Made by a program: the position numbers and the translations under genes. Below the pieces are notes generated by a model that saw only the letters and a program-made list of their open reading frames with translations, was not told where the DNA came from and did no database searches. 48,034 nucleotides of DNA from Collinsella sp. AF25-2LB (GTDB lineage: Bacteria; Actinomycetota; Coriobacteriia; Coriobacteriales; Coriobacteriaceae), in assembly GCF_003458415.1 (NCBI RefSeq), contig NZ_QRUF01000015.1, forward strand, positions 1 through 48,034. The letters run 5' to 3'. Positions 15,050 to 23,694 of the stretch are shown piece by piece; positions within the stretch are counted from its first letter, which is position 1; every line of letters starts with the position of its first letter.

Positions 15050-17617
15050 ATGGAATTTTACGCAAGCTGCCCCGAGGGCTTTGAGTCCGCACTCGCCGAT
15101 GAGCTTAAACGCCTCGGGCTTTCGCATGTTCGCCGGCTGAAGGGCCGCGCTACATTTGAGGGCGAGCTCGAAGAAGGCTACCGCGCCTGTCTGTGGTCGC
15201 GCCTGGCGAGCCGTGTGTTCGTGGTACTCGGGCGCTTTGAGGCGCAGGATGCCGATGAACTGTACGACAGCGTTTACGACATCGCCTGGGAGACCATCAT
15301 CCGCCCCGGCGCCACCATCGCCATCACCGCCCGCGGCGTGACCGAGCAGCTGCGCAACACGCGCTTCTCGGCCCTGCGCGCCAAGGACGCGCTGTGCGAC
15401 CGTCTGGCCGAGACCACGGGCCGTCGCGCCGACGTCGATGCCGCCGACCCCGATGTTCACCTACTGCTTTCGCTGCGCCAGCGCCGCGCGAGCATAAGCC
15501 TGGACCTTTCGGGCGACCCGCTGTTCAAGCGCCTGCCGCCCGCGGCGACCCGTGCCGGCGAGGGTGCGCACGTGTTGCGCCCCGACTACGCCGCCCTGGT
15601 GCTGGCGCAGGTCGGCTGGACCGCACTGTGCGAGCGCGAGCTGACGGCCGATGATTACGAGAACGAAGCCCTGCCCACGCTGATCGATGCCTCGTGCGCC
15701 GGCGGCGGCCTGTTGCTGGAAGCCGTGAACATTCTGTCCGACCGCGCCCCGGGCGCCACACGCGAGCGCTGGGGCTTCGAGGGCTGGCAGCTGCACGACG
15801 CCGCTCTGTGGGAGCAGCTGCTTGCCGAGGCGCGCGAACGCGAGGCGGCAGCACGCGAGCGCCAGGCACGCATCGTGGCCGTAGACATCGACCCCGCCGC
15901 CCGCAAGACCGCCGAGCGCATGGTCAAGAGCGCTGGCTACAAGCGTTTCGTCGACTTTTGTGCCGCCAAGCCCGCCACCGTGCTGGACCATGCGGGCGCC
16001 GTCGCCGGTGCCGCCGTGGTCGCAGACACCACCGAGACCCCGCTTTCGCTCATGCACGACGCCATGACGCTGGTCGGCGAGCTGCGCCGCGCGCCCGAGC
16101 TCGCTTCGGCACCGGTCGCCGCACTCACCCGCGATGGCCTTATGGCCCGCGCGCTCCATGCCGAGCCCGCGCGCTCCATCGCCGTCATGCCCAATAACGA
16201 GGAGGCGGCTATTGAGGTTTGGCCTTCGCTCGACCACGCCGCCGCAGCGTTTGAGGCTGCGACCAGTGCAGATGCCGAGGCCGAGGTTGCGGATGCCAAC
16301 GAAGCCAACGACGAAGCCACCGCTTCCTCCATGCCCGAACCTACCGCCACGCTCGACTTGGGCGACGGCAAGCCGCTGCCCGTGCTCATCCCCGAGTCCG
16401 AGCAGTTCGCCAACCGCCTGCGCAAGAACGCACGCCTGCGCCGCAAGTGGGCCAAGCGCGAGGGCGTGAGCTGCTACCGCGTCTACGATGCCGACCTGCC
16501 CGATTACTCCGCCGCCATCGATCTGTACGAGGGCTGCCCGCAGACGCCGGGTCGCTGGCTCGTCATCGCCGAATACGCCGCGCCCAAGACCATCGACCCC
16601 GCACTGGCCCAGGCCCGTATGCTCGACATTCTGGCCATCGCGCCGCGCATCCTAGATGTTCCCGCCGAGCATGTGCACGCCAAGGCCCGCATGCGTTCGC
16701 GCGGCGGCTCGCAGTACGGCAAGCAGGGCGCCGGCAAGGGCGCATCGGGCGAGCGCGCCAATATCGCGCGTCGTCGCCTGCCGCTCATCGAAGAGGGCGG
16801 CCTCACCTTTGCCGTCAACTTTGACGACTACCTGGACGTCGGCATCTTCTTGGACCACCGCGTCACCCGCAACCTGGTGCGCGAGCACGCCAAGCAGGCG
16901 CGCCGCTTCCTCAATCTGTTTGCCTACACCGGCACTGCCACCTGCTACGCGGCCGATGGCGGCGTCGAGGAAACCGTGACGGTCGACCTCTCCAATACCT
17001 ATCTGGACTGGGCCGAGCGCAACATGCGCCAGAACGGCTTTGTGGGGCCTCAGCATCATTTTGTGCGCGACGACGTGCTCGCCTGGATTCGCGACCAGCG
17101 CCAGACGCGCAACCGCTGGGACCTGATCTTTGTCGACCCGCCCACGTTCTCGAACTCCTCCAAGATGGGCCGCCGCACCTGGGATGTCCAGCGCGACCAT
17201 GTTGAGCTTTTGGCTGGCGTATCGCGCCTGCTCGCGCAGGGCGGCCATGCCATCTTTAGCTGCAACCTGCGCGGCTTCCGCCCCGAAACGCGCAAGCTCG
17301 CCCGCGCGGGCGTGGTGCTGGAGGACATTACGGCGCAGACCATCCCCGAGGACTTCGCGCGCAACCAGAAGGTGCACCACTGCTACATCGTGCGCCGCCT
17401 GCCCATCGAGGACGCCATGGCCGAAGTCGGCTTTAGCGCCGAGGAAATTGCCGAGCGCGTCGAGGAACTACGCAACCCCGAGGCCCGCAAGCCTCGCGCA
17501 GCAGCACCCGCGCACGCGCAGGCCGGCGACCGCGGACCACACGGCGACGGCAAACCCGCCGGTGCAGGTAAGCCCAAAAAGAAGAAGTTCTACGCCAGCA
17601 AGCCCAAGGGCAAATAG
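15050..17617 (+). CDS. rlmKL: RlmKL-type 23S rRNA methyltransferase with degenerate RlmL half
   Basis: An 855-residue two-domain rRNA methyltransferase (E. coli RlmKL is about 700). Order: THUMP-type N-terminus (about 1-160), RlmL-like Rossmann domain (about 165-400), an Ala/Glu-rich insert (about 405-445), RlmK domain (about 460-800), and a basic tail ending KKKKFYASKPKGK. In the RlmK half the motifs are intact (LFAYTGTATCYA; DPPTFSNSSKM near 696), so m7G2069 methylation is plausible. In the RlmL half the SAM motif DPMCGSGT has become DASCAGGG (213-220), and the catalytic NPPYG region reads ADTTET (325-330). That half probably no longer makes m2G2445. The start is ATG after AGAGAGGTCACCC. 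Confidence 0.88.
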   Translation: MEFYASCPEGFESALADELKRLGLSHVRRLKGRATFEGELEEGYRACLWSRLASRVFVVLGRFEAQDADELYDSVYDIAWETIIRPGATIAITARGVTEQLRNTRFSALRAKDALCDRLAETTGRRADVDAADPDVHLLLSLRQRRASISLDLSGDPLFKRLPPAATRAGEGAHVLRPDYAALVLAQVGWTALCERELTADDYENEALPTLIDASCAGGGLLLEAVNILSDRAPGATRERWGFEGWQLHDAALWEQLLAEAREREAAARERQARIVAVDIDPAARKTAERMVKSAGYKRFVDFCAAKPATVLDHAGAVAGAAVVADTTETPLSLMHDAMTLVGELRRAPELASAPVAALTRDGLMARALHAEPARSIAVMPNNEEAAIEVWPSLDHAAAAFEAATSADAEAEVADANEANDEATASSMPEPTATLDLGDGKPLPVLIPESEQFANRLRKNARLRRKWAKREGVSCYRVYDADLPDYSAAIDLYEGCPQTPGRWLVIAEYAAPKTIDPALAQARMLDILAIAPRILDVPAEHVHAKARMRSRGGSQYGKQGAGKGASGERANIARRRLPLIEEGGLTFAVNFDDYLDVGIFLDHRVTRNLVREHAKQARRFLNLFAYTGTATCYAADGGVEETVTVDLSNTYLDWAERNMRQNGFVGPQHHFVRDDVLAWIRDQRQTRNRWDLIFVDPPTFSNSSKMGRRTWDVQRDHVELLAGVSRLLAQGGHAIFSCNLRGFRPETRKLARAGVVLEDITAQTIPEDFARNQKVHHCYIVRRLPIEDAMAEVGFSAEEIAERVEELRNPEARKPRAAAPAHAQAGDRGPHGDGKPAGAGKPKKKKFYASKPKGK

Positions 17618-17623
17618 CAAAAA

Positions 17624-17684
17624 TGCGGTGGAATAGTTCCCAGACGGCCTCATCAAAGGCCAAAACGGGAACTATTCCACCGCA
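17624..17684. repeat. GCGGTGGAATA palindrome, copy 1
   Basis: A perfect 18-bp inverted repeat (TGCGGTGGAATAGTTCCC and its complement) with a 25-nt loop lies between the convergent rlmKL and kdpE stop codons. A relative at 44314-44382 shares GCGGTGGAATA, but its inner stem is CGGA instead of GTTCCC, again fully paired. It may act as a bidirectional 3'-end structure. Confidence 0.8.
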
Positions 17685-17710
17685 ACTCGTAGTGGGATGG
17701 CGGACGCCGT

Positions 17711-18424
17711 CTATCCCTGGGTAACCAGCCGGTAGCCGATACCCACGTGCGTCTGGATATAACGCGGATGCGCGGGGTCGGACTCGATTTTCTTGCGCAG
17801 CGTACCCATAAAGACACGCAGGCTCGCCAGGTCGCTCTTGGTCGCCGTACCCCAAATCTCGTGCAGGATAAATTGGTGCGTCAGCACCTTGTCGGCGTTG
17901 TGTGCCAGCAGGCACAAGAGCTTGTACTCGATCGGCGTCAGATGCAGCTCCTCGCCATCCATCATGGCGATGCCAGCATCAAAATCGATATGCAGCTCAC
18001 CGGTATTAAACGAGCCCTCGGAGGCAACGCCGCCCGTTTGCGCATACGAAAGGCGCCTGAGCGTGGTGCGGATGCGCGCAAGCAGTTCCTCGACCGAAAA
18101 CGGCTTGGTCAGGTAGTCGTCGGCACCGGCATCGAGCGCTCGGATCTTGTCCGCGTCCTCGCTGCGCGCCGAGACCACGATGATCGGCATGCCCGACCAC
18201 GCGCGCACCGACTCCACCACCTTGACGCCGTCCATATCGGGCAGGCCCAGATCGAGCAGCACAATGCTCGGCGCCTGCGACGAGGCGGCGGCGATGGCGG
18301 CATGGGCGGTCTCCACGGCCATATGGCGCAAGCCGTGCGCCTCGAGCGCGGCAACGATGAGGTTGCGAACGGCTGGATCGTCCTCAACGACCAAGATGAG
18401 CGGTTTCACGGCAGAGTTCGGCAC
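17711..18424 (-). CDS. kdpE: KdpE-like response regulator
   Basis: A 237-residue OmpR/PhoB-type regulator. The receiver domain (about 8-120) has acidic residues ED15D16, phosphoacceptor Asp58 (LLDLGLPD) and Lys in YLTKPF (about 107). The C-terminal winged helix (about 140-235) includes LTPIEYKLLCLLAHNADKVL and GIGYRL, closely KdpE-like. The start is GTG at 18424, four bases after the kinase stop and just behind AAGGAG. An upstream ATG is in frame but lies inside the kinase gene. In the known Kdp system KdpE activates potassium uptake under potassium limitation. Here no kdpFABC is visible, and the linked transporter is Kup. Confidence 0.88.
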   Translation of the reverse strand: MPNSAVKPLILVVEDDPAVRNLIVAALEAHGLRHMAVETAHAAIAAASSQAPSIVLLDLGLPDMDGVKVVESVRAWSGMPIIVVSARSEDADKIRALDAGADDYLTKPFSVEELLARIRTTLRRLSYAQTGGVASEGSFNTGELHIDFDAGIAMMDGEELHLTPIEYKLLCLLAHNADKVLTHQFILHEIWGTATKSDLASLRVFMGTLRKKIESDPAHPRYIQTHVGIGYRLVTQG

Positions 18425-18428
18425 GGTG

Positions 18429-20060
18429 CTACTCCTTATCAAACGAAACATCGGCGACGGGAAGCTCAATCGTAAAGACCGAGCCGTGCGGGTCCGCCGC
18501 GGCAACCCCTATGCTACCGCCATGCGCCAGCGCAATGGAGCGGCAAAGCGAAAGCCCCAGGCCCACACTGCGCCGGCTATCGGCCAAACCATGGTTGGCG
18601 GTGTAGAACGACTCAAAGATACGCTCGCGGTCCTCGGGAGCAATGCCCGGGCCGTCATCGGCCACCGAGCACGCCACGCGTCCATCGCCGGCGTCAATCG
18701 AGATCACGATATGCGAGCCTGCGGGCGTGTAGGTAATGGCATTGTTCACCAGGTTTACCACCAGCTGCACCATCAGGCGCGCATCGACATTGACGAGCGC
18801 CGGCTCATCGCTCGCCACCACCTTGAGGTCGTGCTCGCGCACGGCCGGATTTACATGGCGCAGCGCCTCCTCGACGATATCGTCCATAAGCTCGAGCGTG
18901 GTCGACAGATGCATGCCGCCGCCCTCGAGTTTGGTGATGGCGAGCAGGTTCTCGACGGTGGCGTTGAGCCACAGCGCATCCGAGCGAATGGATAGCAGCA
19001 GGCCGCGGCGCGTCTGGGCATCGAGCACCGCGGTGCCGGTCGAACCCTGATCGAGCAGCACGTCGGCATTACCCGAAATACTGGTAAGCGGCGTGCGCAG
19101 ATCGTGCGAGATGGAGCGCAGCAGATTGGCGCGCAGCTGCTCGTTTTTGGCGAGCACCGCCGCCTCCTCGCGGGCCTCCATGGCGCGGGCGCGATCGAGT
19201 GCCAGCTCGCCTTCGCTCACGATGGCATCGGCAAGTGTCCGCTCCTCGTGCGTCAGCACGTCGGGCTCGGCAACGATAGCCAGCACGCCCACCACCGAGG
19301 CAGGATCGCCCGCGCGCACCATGGTGTCGCCCGAGCGCACGGTCAGGTAGATGCCGTAGAACGCCGAGCCGCCGTAGGTGGCATCGAGCGGCGTTCCCAC
19401 ATAGGCGGACGCCGAGAGCCGCGGCGGCATCTGCGGCGCCAGTTCATGCACCGGCGCGACATCGCCCACGGCCGTGTATGTCGCACGCGGCAGCAGGTCA
19501 TCGCCCTCGGCGTCGGCGCTGTACCACACGACAGGACAGCCCGAAAGACGCGCCAGCTGCGTTGCCATAGCATGGACAATCTGCTGCTGATCGGCGCAGC
19601 GCTGCAGCATGCGGTTGGTCTCGAGCACCATCTGCGTGCGGCGGTCGCTGGCGGCGGCCTGCGCCAAGGCGCGGCGCAGGGCCAACGCAATCGAGCTCGA
19701 CACGAGCGAGACCGCAAACATAATGAAGAACATGCCGGGATAGACGCGGTCGATAAACGACAGCGAGTAGCGCGGGTCGACAAACAGGAAGTTGTAGAGC
19801 GCCACGGCGGCAGCCGAACTCAGCAGGCAATACAGGCGGCTCCAGGTAAAGAATGCGCACAGCTGCACGGCGAACACATAAACGATCATGATGCTCGGCG
19901 CGAGACCAGGATGGTCGAGCAACGCGCCCACAATCGTCGCCGCGACCAGCAGCCCCGCCGACACGCAGACGTCATACAGAGGGCTGCGGCGCGTCAGCGT
20001 CGTGCGCCGCCACCAAAAGTTCTCGGCAATATCGCCGTCCGCACGGACGTCCATCAGCAC
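18429..20060 (-). CDS. kdpD: KdpD-like sensor histidine kinase lacking the N-terminal KdpD/USP domains
   Basis: A 543-residue sensor kinase. It has a short cytoplasmic lead, four membrane helices of the KdpD DUF4118 type (about 28-128), a GAF-like region (about 145-290), HisKA with phosphoacceptor His319 (SISHDLRTPLTS) and a HATPase domain (N box VNLVNNAITYTP, then DDGPGIAPEDRERIFESF and GLGLSLCRSIA). E. coli KdpD is about 890 residues; the N-terminal KdpD sensor and universal-stress domains are absent. The start is GTG at 20060, with an ATG six bases in, behind GAGAGGGGCGG. The kinase and KdpE are separated by four bases. The missing domain implies a different stimulus or a partner protein. 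Confidence 0.87.
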   Translation of the reverse strand: MLMDVRADGDIAENFWWRRTTLTRRSPLYDVCVSAGLLVAATIVGALLDHPGLAPSIMIVYVFAVQLCAFFTWSRLYCLLSSAAAVALYNFLFVDPRYSLSFIDRVYPGMFFIMFAVSLVSSSIALALRRALAQAAASDRRTQMVLETNRMLQRCADQQQIVHAMATQLARLSGCPVVWYSADAEGDDLLPRATYTAVGDVAPVHELAPQMPPRLSASAYVGTPLDATYGGSAFYGIYLTVRSGDTMVRAGDPASVVGVLAIVAEPDVLTHEERTLADAIVSEGELALDRARAMEAREEAAVLAKNEQLRANLLRSISHDLRTPLTSISGNADVLLDQGSTGTAVLDAQTRRGLLLSIRSDALWLNATVENLLAITKLEGGGMHLSTTLELMDDIVEEALRHVNPAVREHDLKVVASDEPALVNVDARLMVQLVVNLVNNAITYTPAGSHIVISIDAGDGRVACSVADDGPGIAPEDRERIFESFYTANHGLADSRRSVGLGLSLCRSIALAHGGSIGVAAADPHGSVFTIELPVADVSFDKE

Positions 20061-20083
20061 CCCGCCCCTCTCTCAAAAACAAA

Positions 20084-20120
20084 AACCACCACAAAGGGAC
20101 AGGCACCTTTGTGGTGGTTT
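20084..20120. repeat. ACAAAGGGAC palindrome, copy 2
   Basis: AAACCACCACAAAGG and its perfect complement (15 bp) surround the loop GACAGGCA. A second, partial copy of the right arm (CCTTGTGGTGGTT) follows directly at 20122-20134. It lies inside the potassium operon between the small membrane-protein gene and kdpD, so it could form a structure that changes relative expression of kdpDE. Confidence 0.75.
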
Positions 20121-20165
20121 CCCTTGTGGTGGTTCCAAGTGTATAGCCTTTGCAACCGGCGGTCG

Positions 20166-20360
20166 CTAGACAAACAGCACGTGCGCGAGCAGGGCACACA
20201 CGCACACCGCTCCAAATACCAGTGCCACGATCGAAATTACGCGATCGGCCATATCCATGTTGGCACGATTCGTAAAGAACCGATCTTCGGCGGCGTCGAC
20301 GCGCGCCTCACGCACCATTTCGACCACCGCCTCATGGCCATCGAGCGCCTTTGTATCCAT
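20166..20360 (-). CDS. Small single-span membrane protein of the potassium cluster
   Basis: A 64-residue protein that I do not recognise. Residues 1-38 are charged and soluble (MDTKALDGHEAVVEMVREAR...). Residues about 39-62 form one hydrophobic helix (ISIVALVFGAVCVCALLAHV) ending in FV. The start is ATG at 20360 with an excellent ribosome site GGGGAGGTAAAC, so it is likely to be expressed; an upstream ATG at 20390 has none. It sits 61 bp after kup and about 105 bp before kdpD, all on the same strand. By position it could be a small regulatory subunit of Kup or an accessory to the truncated KdpD, but that is inference. Confidence 0.65.
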   Translation of the reverse strand: MDTKALDGHEAVVEMVREARVDAAEDRFFTNRANMDMADRVISIVALVFGAVCVCALLAHVLFV

Positions 20361-20421
20361 GTTTACCTCCCCGGCCTCATGCTTGTCCATCGAAAACCAA
20401 CTCCGTGCAACCTGTCGGCGC

Positions 20422-22449
20422 CTACGGACGCTCGTCGGGAGCCAGGCGCTGCATCTTGCTCACGGCCTTAAACTTGGTGAACAGCGGCACGTACTCAAAG
20501 CTCACGTTGGAGTTCTCCAGGCCGTACCAGCGCGCAGGCGTGCCGGCGGCGCGGCGGATGATGTACTTGAGCGTGATGGCCGTACGCTCGCTGGGCTCCA
20601 CGTCGCTTTCGGGCGCCAGCAGCTTGCGGATCATGACGAACTTAAACGTACCGATGTTGCCCGGGTCCTTGTAGACCGAGTAGTCATGCGTCTGCGCCGG
20701 CAGCTCGCCGCTGGCAGCCAGGTCCTGAACAACCTGGCGCAGGTAAGCATTGACGCGCTGGTTGATCTTATAGCCCAGGTACAGATGCACGCGGAATACG
20801 TAGTCGGTGCCGAACGTCTCGACCGAGTAGGCAAAGGTATGCGGCTCCTCCATGGTCTCGACATTCACGAACCACCAGGCGCGAGCGCGCTTGGGGTGCT
20901 TATCCAAAATCGAGTAGACGATATCGCGGTCGATATAGTCGGTGTTGGTGTCCTTGGTCAGGTACACGATGTTGTCGCTCATGAGCTCGTAGCGATCGTC
21001 GTCGCGCAGGCGTTTGAGCTGCGGCAGATAGCTGCGCAGCGGCAGCAGCGTAAACTGACGTTGCTCGACCGCCGTGCCGTTGTACCAGCACACCATAATG
21101 CCCATGATGAGTGCAGCCATGAGGATGGTGAAGTAGCCGCCGTGGAAGAACTTGGTGAGCGAGCTCACAAAGAAGAAACCCTCGAGCAAAAGGAAGAAGG
21201 CGGCAAAGATCCACGGCGCGACCTTGAGATTGCGCTCCACGTGCAGATAGAAGAAGAGCAGCATTGTCGTGCACATCATGGTCAGGGTAATGGCCAGGCC
21301 GTACGCGGCCTCCATGTGCGCCGAGTTCTGGAACAGCAGCACCACGACGACGCAGCCCACGAGCATGACGTTGTTGACCATGGGGATGTAGAGCTGGCCC
21401 TTGGTCTCGGCAGGATAGAAGACCTGCATATGCGGCATGAGGTCCAGGCGGCTGGCCTCGGACACCAGCGAGAATGCGCCGGTGATGAGCGCCTGCGAGG
21501 CAATGATGGCCGCGACGGTGGAAAGGCCGACGGCAAAGGGGCGCAGACCCGGGGCGAGCATCTGGTAGAAGGGGTTGAGGTCGGCGATACCCATGAGCTC
21601 CGGGTTGCCGGCGTTGTTGATAAGCCACGCGCCCTGGCCCATGTAGGACAGCAGCAGGCAGCACTTAACGAACGGCCAGGTGGCATAGATGTTGCCGCGG
21701 CCCACATGGCCCATGTCGGAATAGAGCGCCTCGGCACCGGTGGTAGCGAGGAAGCAGCTGCCCAAAATCATGATGCCCGCATGGTTGTTGGGGCTCAGCA
21801 GAAAAGCGATGCCACGCAACGGGTTGAGGCATAGCAGCACCGCGGGATACTGGCAGACAAAGAACAGGCCCGTGCCGCCCAGGAACAAAAACCACAGCGT
21901 CATGATGGGGCCGAAGGCGTGACCGATCTTGGCCGTGCCGATGCGCTGCACCAAGAAGAGCGCGATGATGATGGCAAGCGTGATGGCGACGACACGACCC
22001 TGGTCGTCACCGAGCACGGCATGGACCGCCGGGATGGTGCGCAGGCCCTCGATGGCCGTGGTGACGGTAACGGCAGGCGTCAGGATGCCGTCGGCGAGGA
22101 GCGCCGCGCCGCCCAGCATGGCGGGGATGATGAGCCACTTGCCGCAGCGCTTGACCAGGCTGTACAGGGCAAAGATGCCGCCCTCGCCGTGGTTGTCGGC
22201 GCGCAGCGAGATCAGCACGTACTTGACGGTCGTCAGCAGCGTGACCGTCCACACGACAAGGGAGAGCGCGCCGAGCACGAACTCCTCCGTCACGCTTCCG
22301 ATGCCGCCGTTGCCGGCAACGAGCGCCTTAGTTACATACATAGGGCTGGTGCCGATATCGCCGTACACCACGCCCAGCGTGACGAGCATCGCCGAGATGC
22401 TCACAGGAATCGCAGCGTGCGAAGCTGCCTCCTTGGCCTTTTGTTCCAT
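20422..22449 (-). CDS. kup: Kup/HAK/KUP potassium uptake permease
   Basis: A 675-residue potassium importer, probably a proton symporter, in the cytoplasmic membrane. The first helix carries the hallmark GVVYGDIGTSPMYV (about 26-39). About twelve hydrophobic segments follow to residue ~440, then a C-terminal cytoplasmic domain (about 450-675) containing LYLGYKINQRVNAYLRQVV. The start is ATG at 22449 behind TTGGGAGGAAAC; a TTG 18 bp upstream overlaps that ribosome site and is unlikely. It is the first gene of the leftward kup-small membrane protein-kdpD-kdpE cluster, suggesting that the two-component system senses or adjusts potassium supply through Kup. Confidence 0.93.
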   Translation of the reverse strand: MEQKAKEAASHAAIPVSISAMLVTLGVVYGDIGTSPMYVTKALVAGNGGIGSVTEEFVLGALSLVVWTVTLLTTVKYVLISLRADNHGEGGIFALYSLVKRCGKWLIIPAMLGGAALLADGILTPAVTVTTAIEGLRTIPAVHAVLGDDQGRVVAITLAIIIALFLVQRIGTAKIGHAFGPIMTLWFLFLGGTGLFFVCQYPAVLLCLNPLRGIAFLLSPNNHAGIMILGSCFLATTGAEALYSDMGHVGRGNIYATWPFVKCCLLLSYMGQGAWLINNAGNPELMGIADLNPFYQMLAPGLRPFAVGLSTVAAIIASQALITGAFSLVSEASRLDLMPHMQVFYPAETKGQLYIPMVNNVMLVGCVVVVLLFQNSAHMEAAYGLAITLTMMCTTMLLFFYLHVERNLKVAPWIFAAFFLLLEGFFFVSSLTKFFHGGYFTILMAALIMGIMVCWYNGTAVEQRQFTLLPLRSYLPQLKRLRDDDRYELMSDNIVYLTKDTNTDYIDRDIVYSILDKHPKRARAWWFVNVETMEEPHTFAYSVETFGTDYVFRVHLYLGYKINQRVNAYLRQVVQDLAASGELPAQTHDYSVYKDPGNIGTFKFVMIRKLLAPESDVEPSERTAITLKYIIRRAAGTPARWYGLENSNVSFEYVPLFTKFKAVSKMQRLAPDERP

Positions 22450-22484
22450 AAGCCGGTTTCCTCCCAATTTTAACGTTCGACGGG

Positions 22485-22490
22485 ATTATA
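22485..22490 (-). promoter_or_regulatory. -10 box of the kup promoter
   Basis: A perfect TATAAT on the minus strand lies about 36 bp upstream of the kup start. No convincing -35 box is present at 17 bp, so an activator may be needed. The implied leader of about 25-30 nt is too short for a ydaO-type c-di-AMP riboswitch. Confidence 0.45.
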
Positions 22491-22572
22491 TGTAATCAGC
22501 CCATATTTTAATGGCACCGTTTTCCCAGCTAGATAAACATTTATGCGGCCTTTAGGCCACCGCGGCGATATG

Positions 22573-22607
22573 GAATGTGACAAAGGGACGCCCCCTTTGT
22601 CACATTC
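22573..22607. repeat. ACAAAGGGAC palindrome, copy 3
   Basis: GAATGTGACAAAGGG and its perfect complement (15 bp) enclose a 5-nt loop, ending two bases before the nitroreductase stop codon. The core is shared with 9360-9392 and 20084-20120, and the outer arms differ but remain complementary. Confidence 0.75.
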
Positions 22608-22608
22608 G

Positions 22609-23481
22609 TCATTTTCCGAGCCAGTTTTTGAACCACCACTCCATAGAGCGGCTCATCTCGGCCATAAAGGGGCTCGTGTGCTTACGGGTGTAGATGTCGA
22701 TGACGCGGTCGCCCACCTCGCGGGCGTGCGGGCGAAACATCGCATCCATCTCGGCCACCTGCGCATCCATCGTCGCGGCGTCGGCGCGACAATAACGCTC
22801 CTCGTGCACCAGGTTCACCACGGGATGCGCGATTGCCGGGCGCTCCTTACGGGGCGTGCCGATGATGAGCATCGACAGCGGCATGGTATAGGCAGGCAAG
22901 TCCAGCAGTGCGGCAACTTCCTCGGCGTTCTCGACGATATCGCCGATATAGCAGCTCCCCAGCCCCAGAGATTCGGCGGCAACCACGGCGTTTTGCGCGG
23001 CGATCACGGCGTCCTGCGCCGCGATGGCAAAGTCACCCAGACCCGGTGCACGACGGGGCGCCTTGCCCGTGCGCTCGACAAACTCGGGCTCAAAGCAACC
23101 CGCGTGCTCAAACAGATCGATCCACTTGGCATAATCGACCACAAATATGAGTGCCCAGGGCGCCTTGGCGATCATGGGCTGGTGATCGCACAGGTCGGCC
23201 AGACGGTCCAGCGTAGCCTGCTCGCGAATGCTCACGATGGAATACATCATCATAGCGCCTGCCGACGGCGCGCGACTCGCCGCATGCAAAATCGCCGCTC
23301 GCTGCTCGTCGGTCACCGCCACGGGACGGCCGTCGTCATCGCGCGCAAAAGCGCGCGTGGACGAGCGGTGCTCCAAAATGTCCAGTACCGCGTTGCCCGT
23401 AGTCTCGACCGGATAGCCGTACGTATCCACGCCCGCAGCTCCGTCGCCGCCCATGTCCGCCTCGCAAACCTGCTCGCTCAT
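22609..23481 (-). CDS. Nitroreductase family flavoprotein
   Basis: A 290-residue FMN-dependent NAD(P)H oxidoreductase of the nitroreductase fold. The phosphate-binding start of the fold is HRSSTRAFA (about 38-46). ASRAPSAGAMMMYS (about 69-82) and the helix-loop LGLGSCYIGDIVENAEEVAALLDLP (written in part) are typical. A C-terminal extension of about 50 residues, Trp/Met/Arg-rich (RSMEWWFKNWLGK), follows the core. The start is ATG at 23481 after GGGTAGGGCG. It is monocistronic. In gut bacteria such enzymes reduce nitro compounds, quinones or flavins; the substrate is unknown. Confidence 0.88.
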   Translation of the reverse strand: MSEQVCEADMGGDGAAGVDTYGYPVETTGNAVLDILEHRSSTRAFARDDDGRPVAVTDEQRAAILHAASRAPSAGAMMMYSIVSIREQATLDRLADLCDHQPMIAKAPWALIFVVDYAKWIDLFEHAGCFEPEFVERTGKAPRRAPGLGDFAIAAQDAVIAAQNAVVAAESLGLGSCYIGDIVENAEEVAALLDLPAYTMPLSMLIIGTPRKERPAIAHPVVNLVHEERYCRADAATMDAQVAEMDAMFRPHAREVGDRVIDIYTRKHTSPFMAEMSRSMEWWFKNWLGK

Positions 23482-23694
23482 CGCCCTACCCTCGCCATTT
23501 CTTTAAGAAGCCTTTACGTTTCCGTGTAATTCCCGTCCATTATCGCGCAGGTCGCCACTACATTGCGTCACACCGCCACACGCGCGCGTTAATATGGCTG
23601 GTTGTTGTGCGCAGCCACCAATCGCTGCGCATATCTTGGTAACAATCGGGTAAATCCCCGCTTTCGTAGGTTTTAGTTTGTGAGGAGTCTCAGC

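Noticed and set aside
17711..22449. Complete Kdp operon
   Set aside because: No kdpF, A, B or C is present; the transporter is Kup.
22450..22572. c-di-AMP (ydaO) riboswitch upstream of kup
   Set aside because: The only good -10 box leaves a leader of about 30 nt, too short for the aptamer, and no conserved core was seen.
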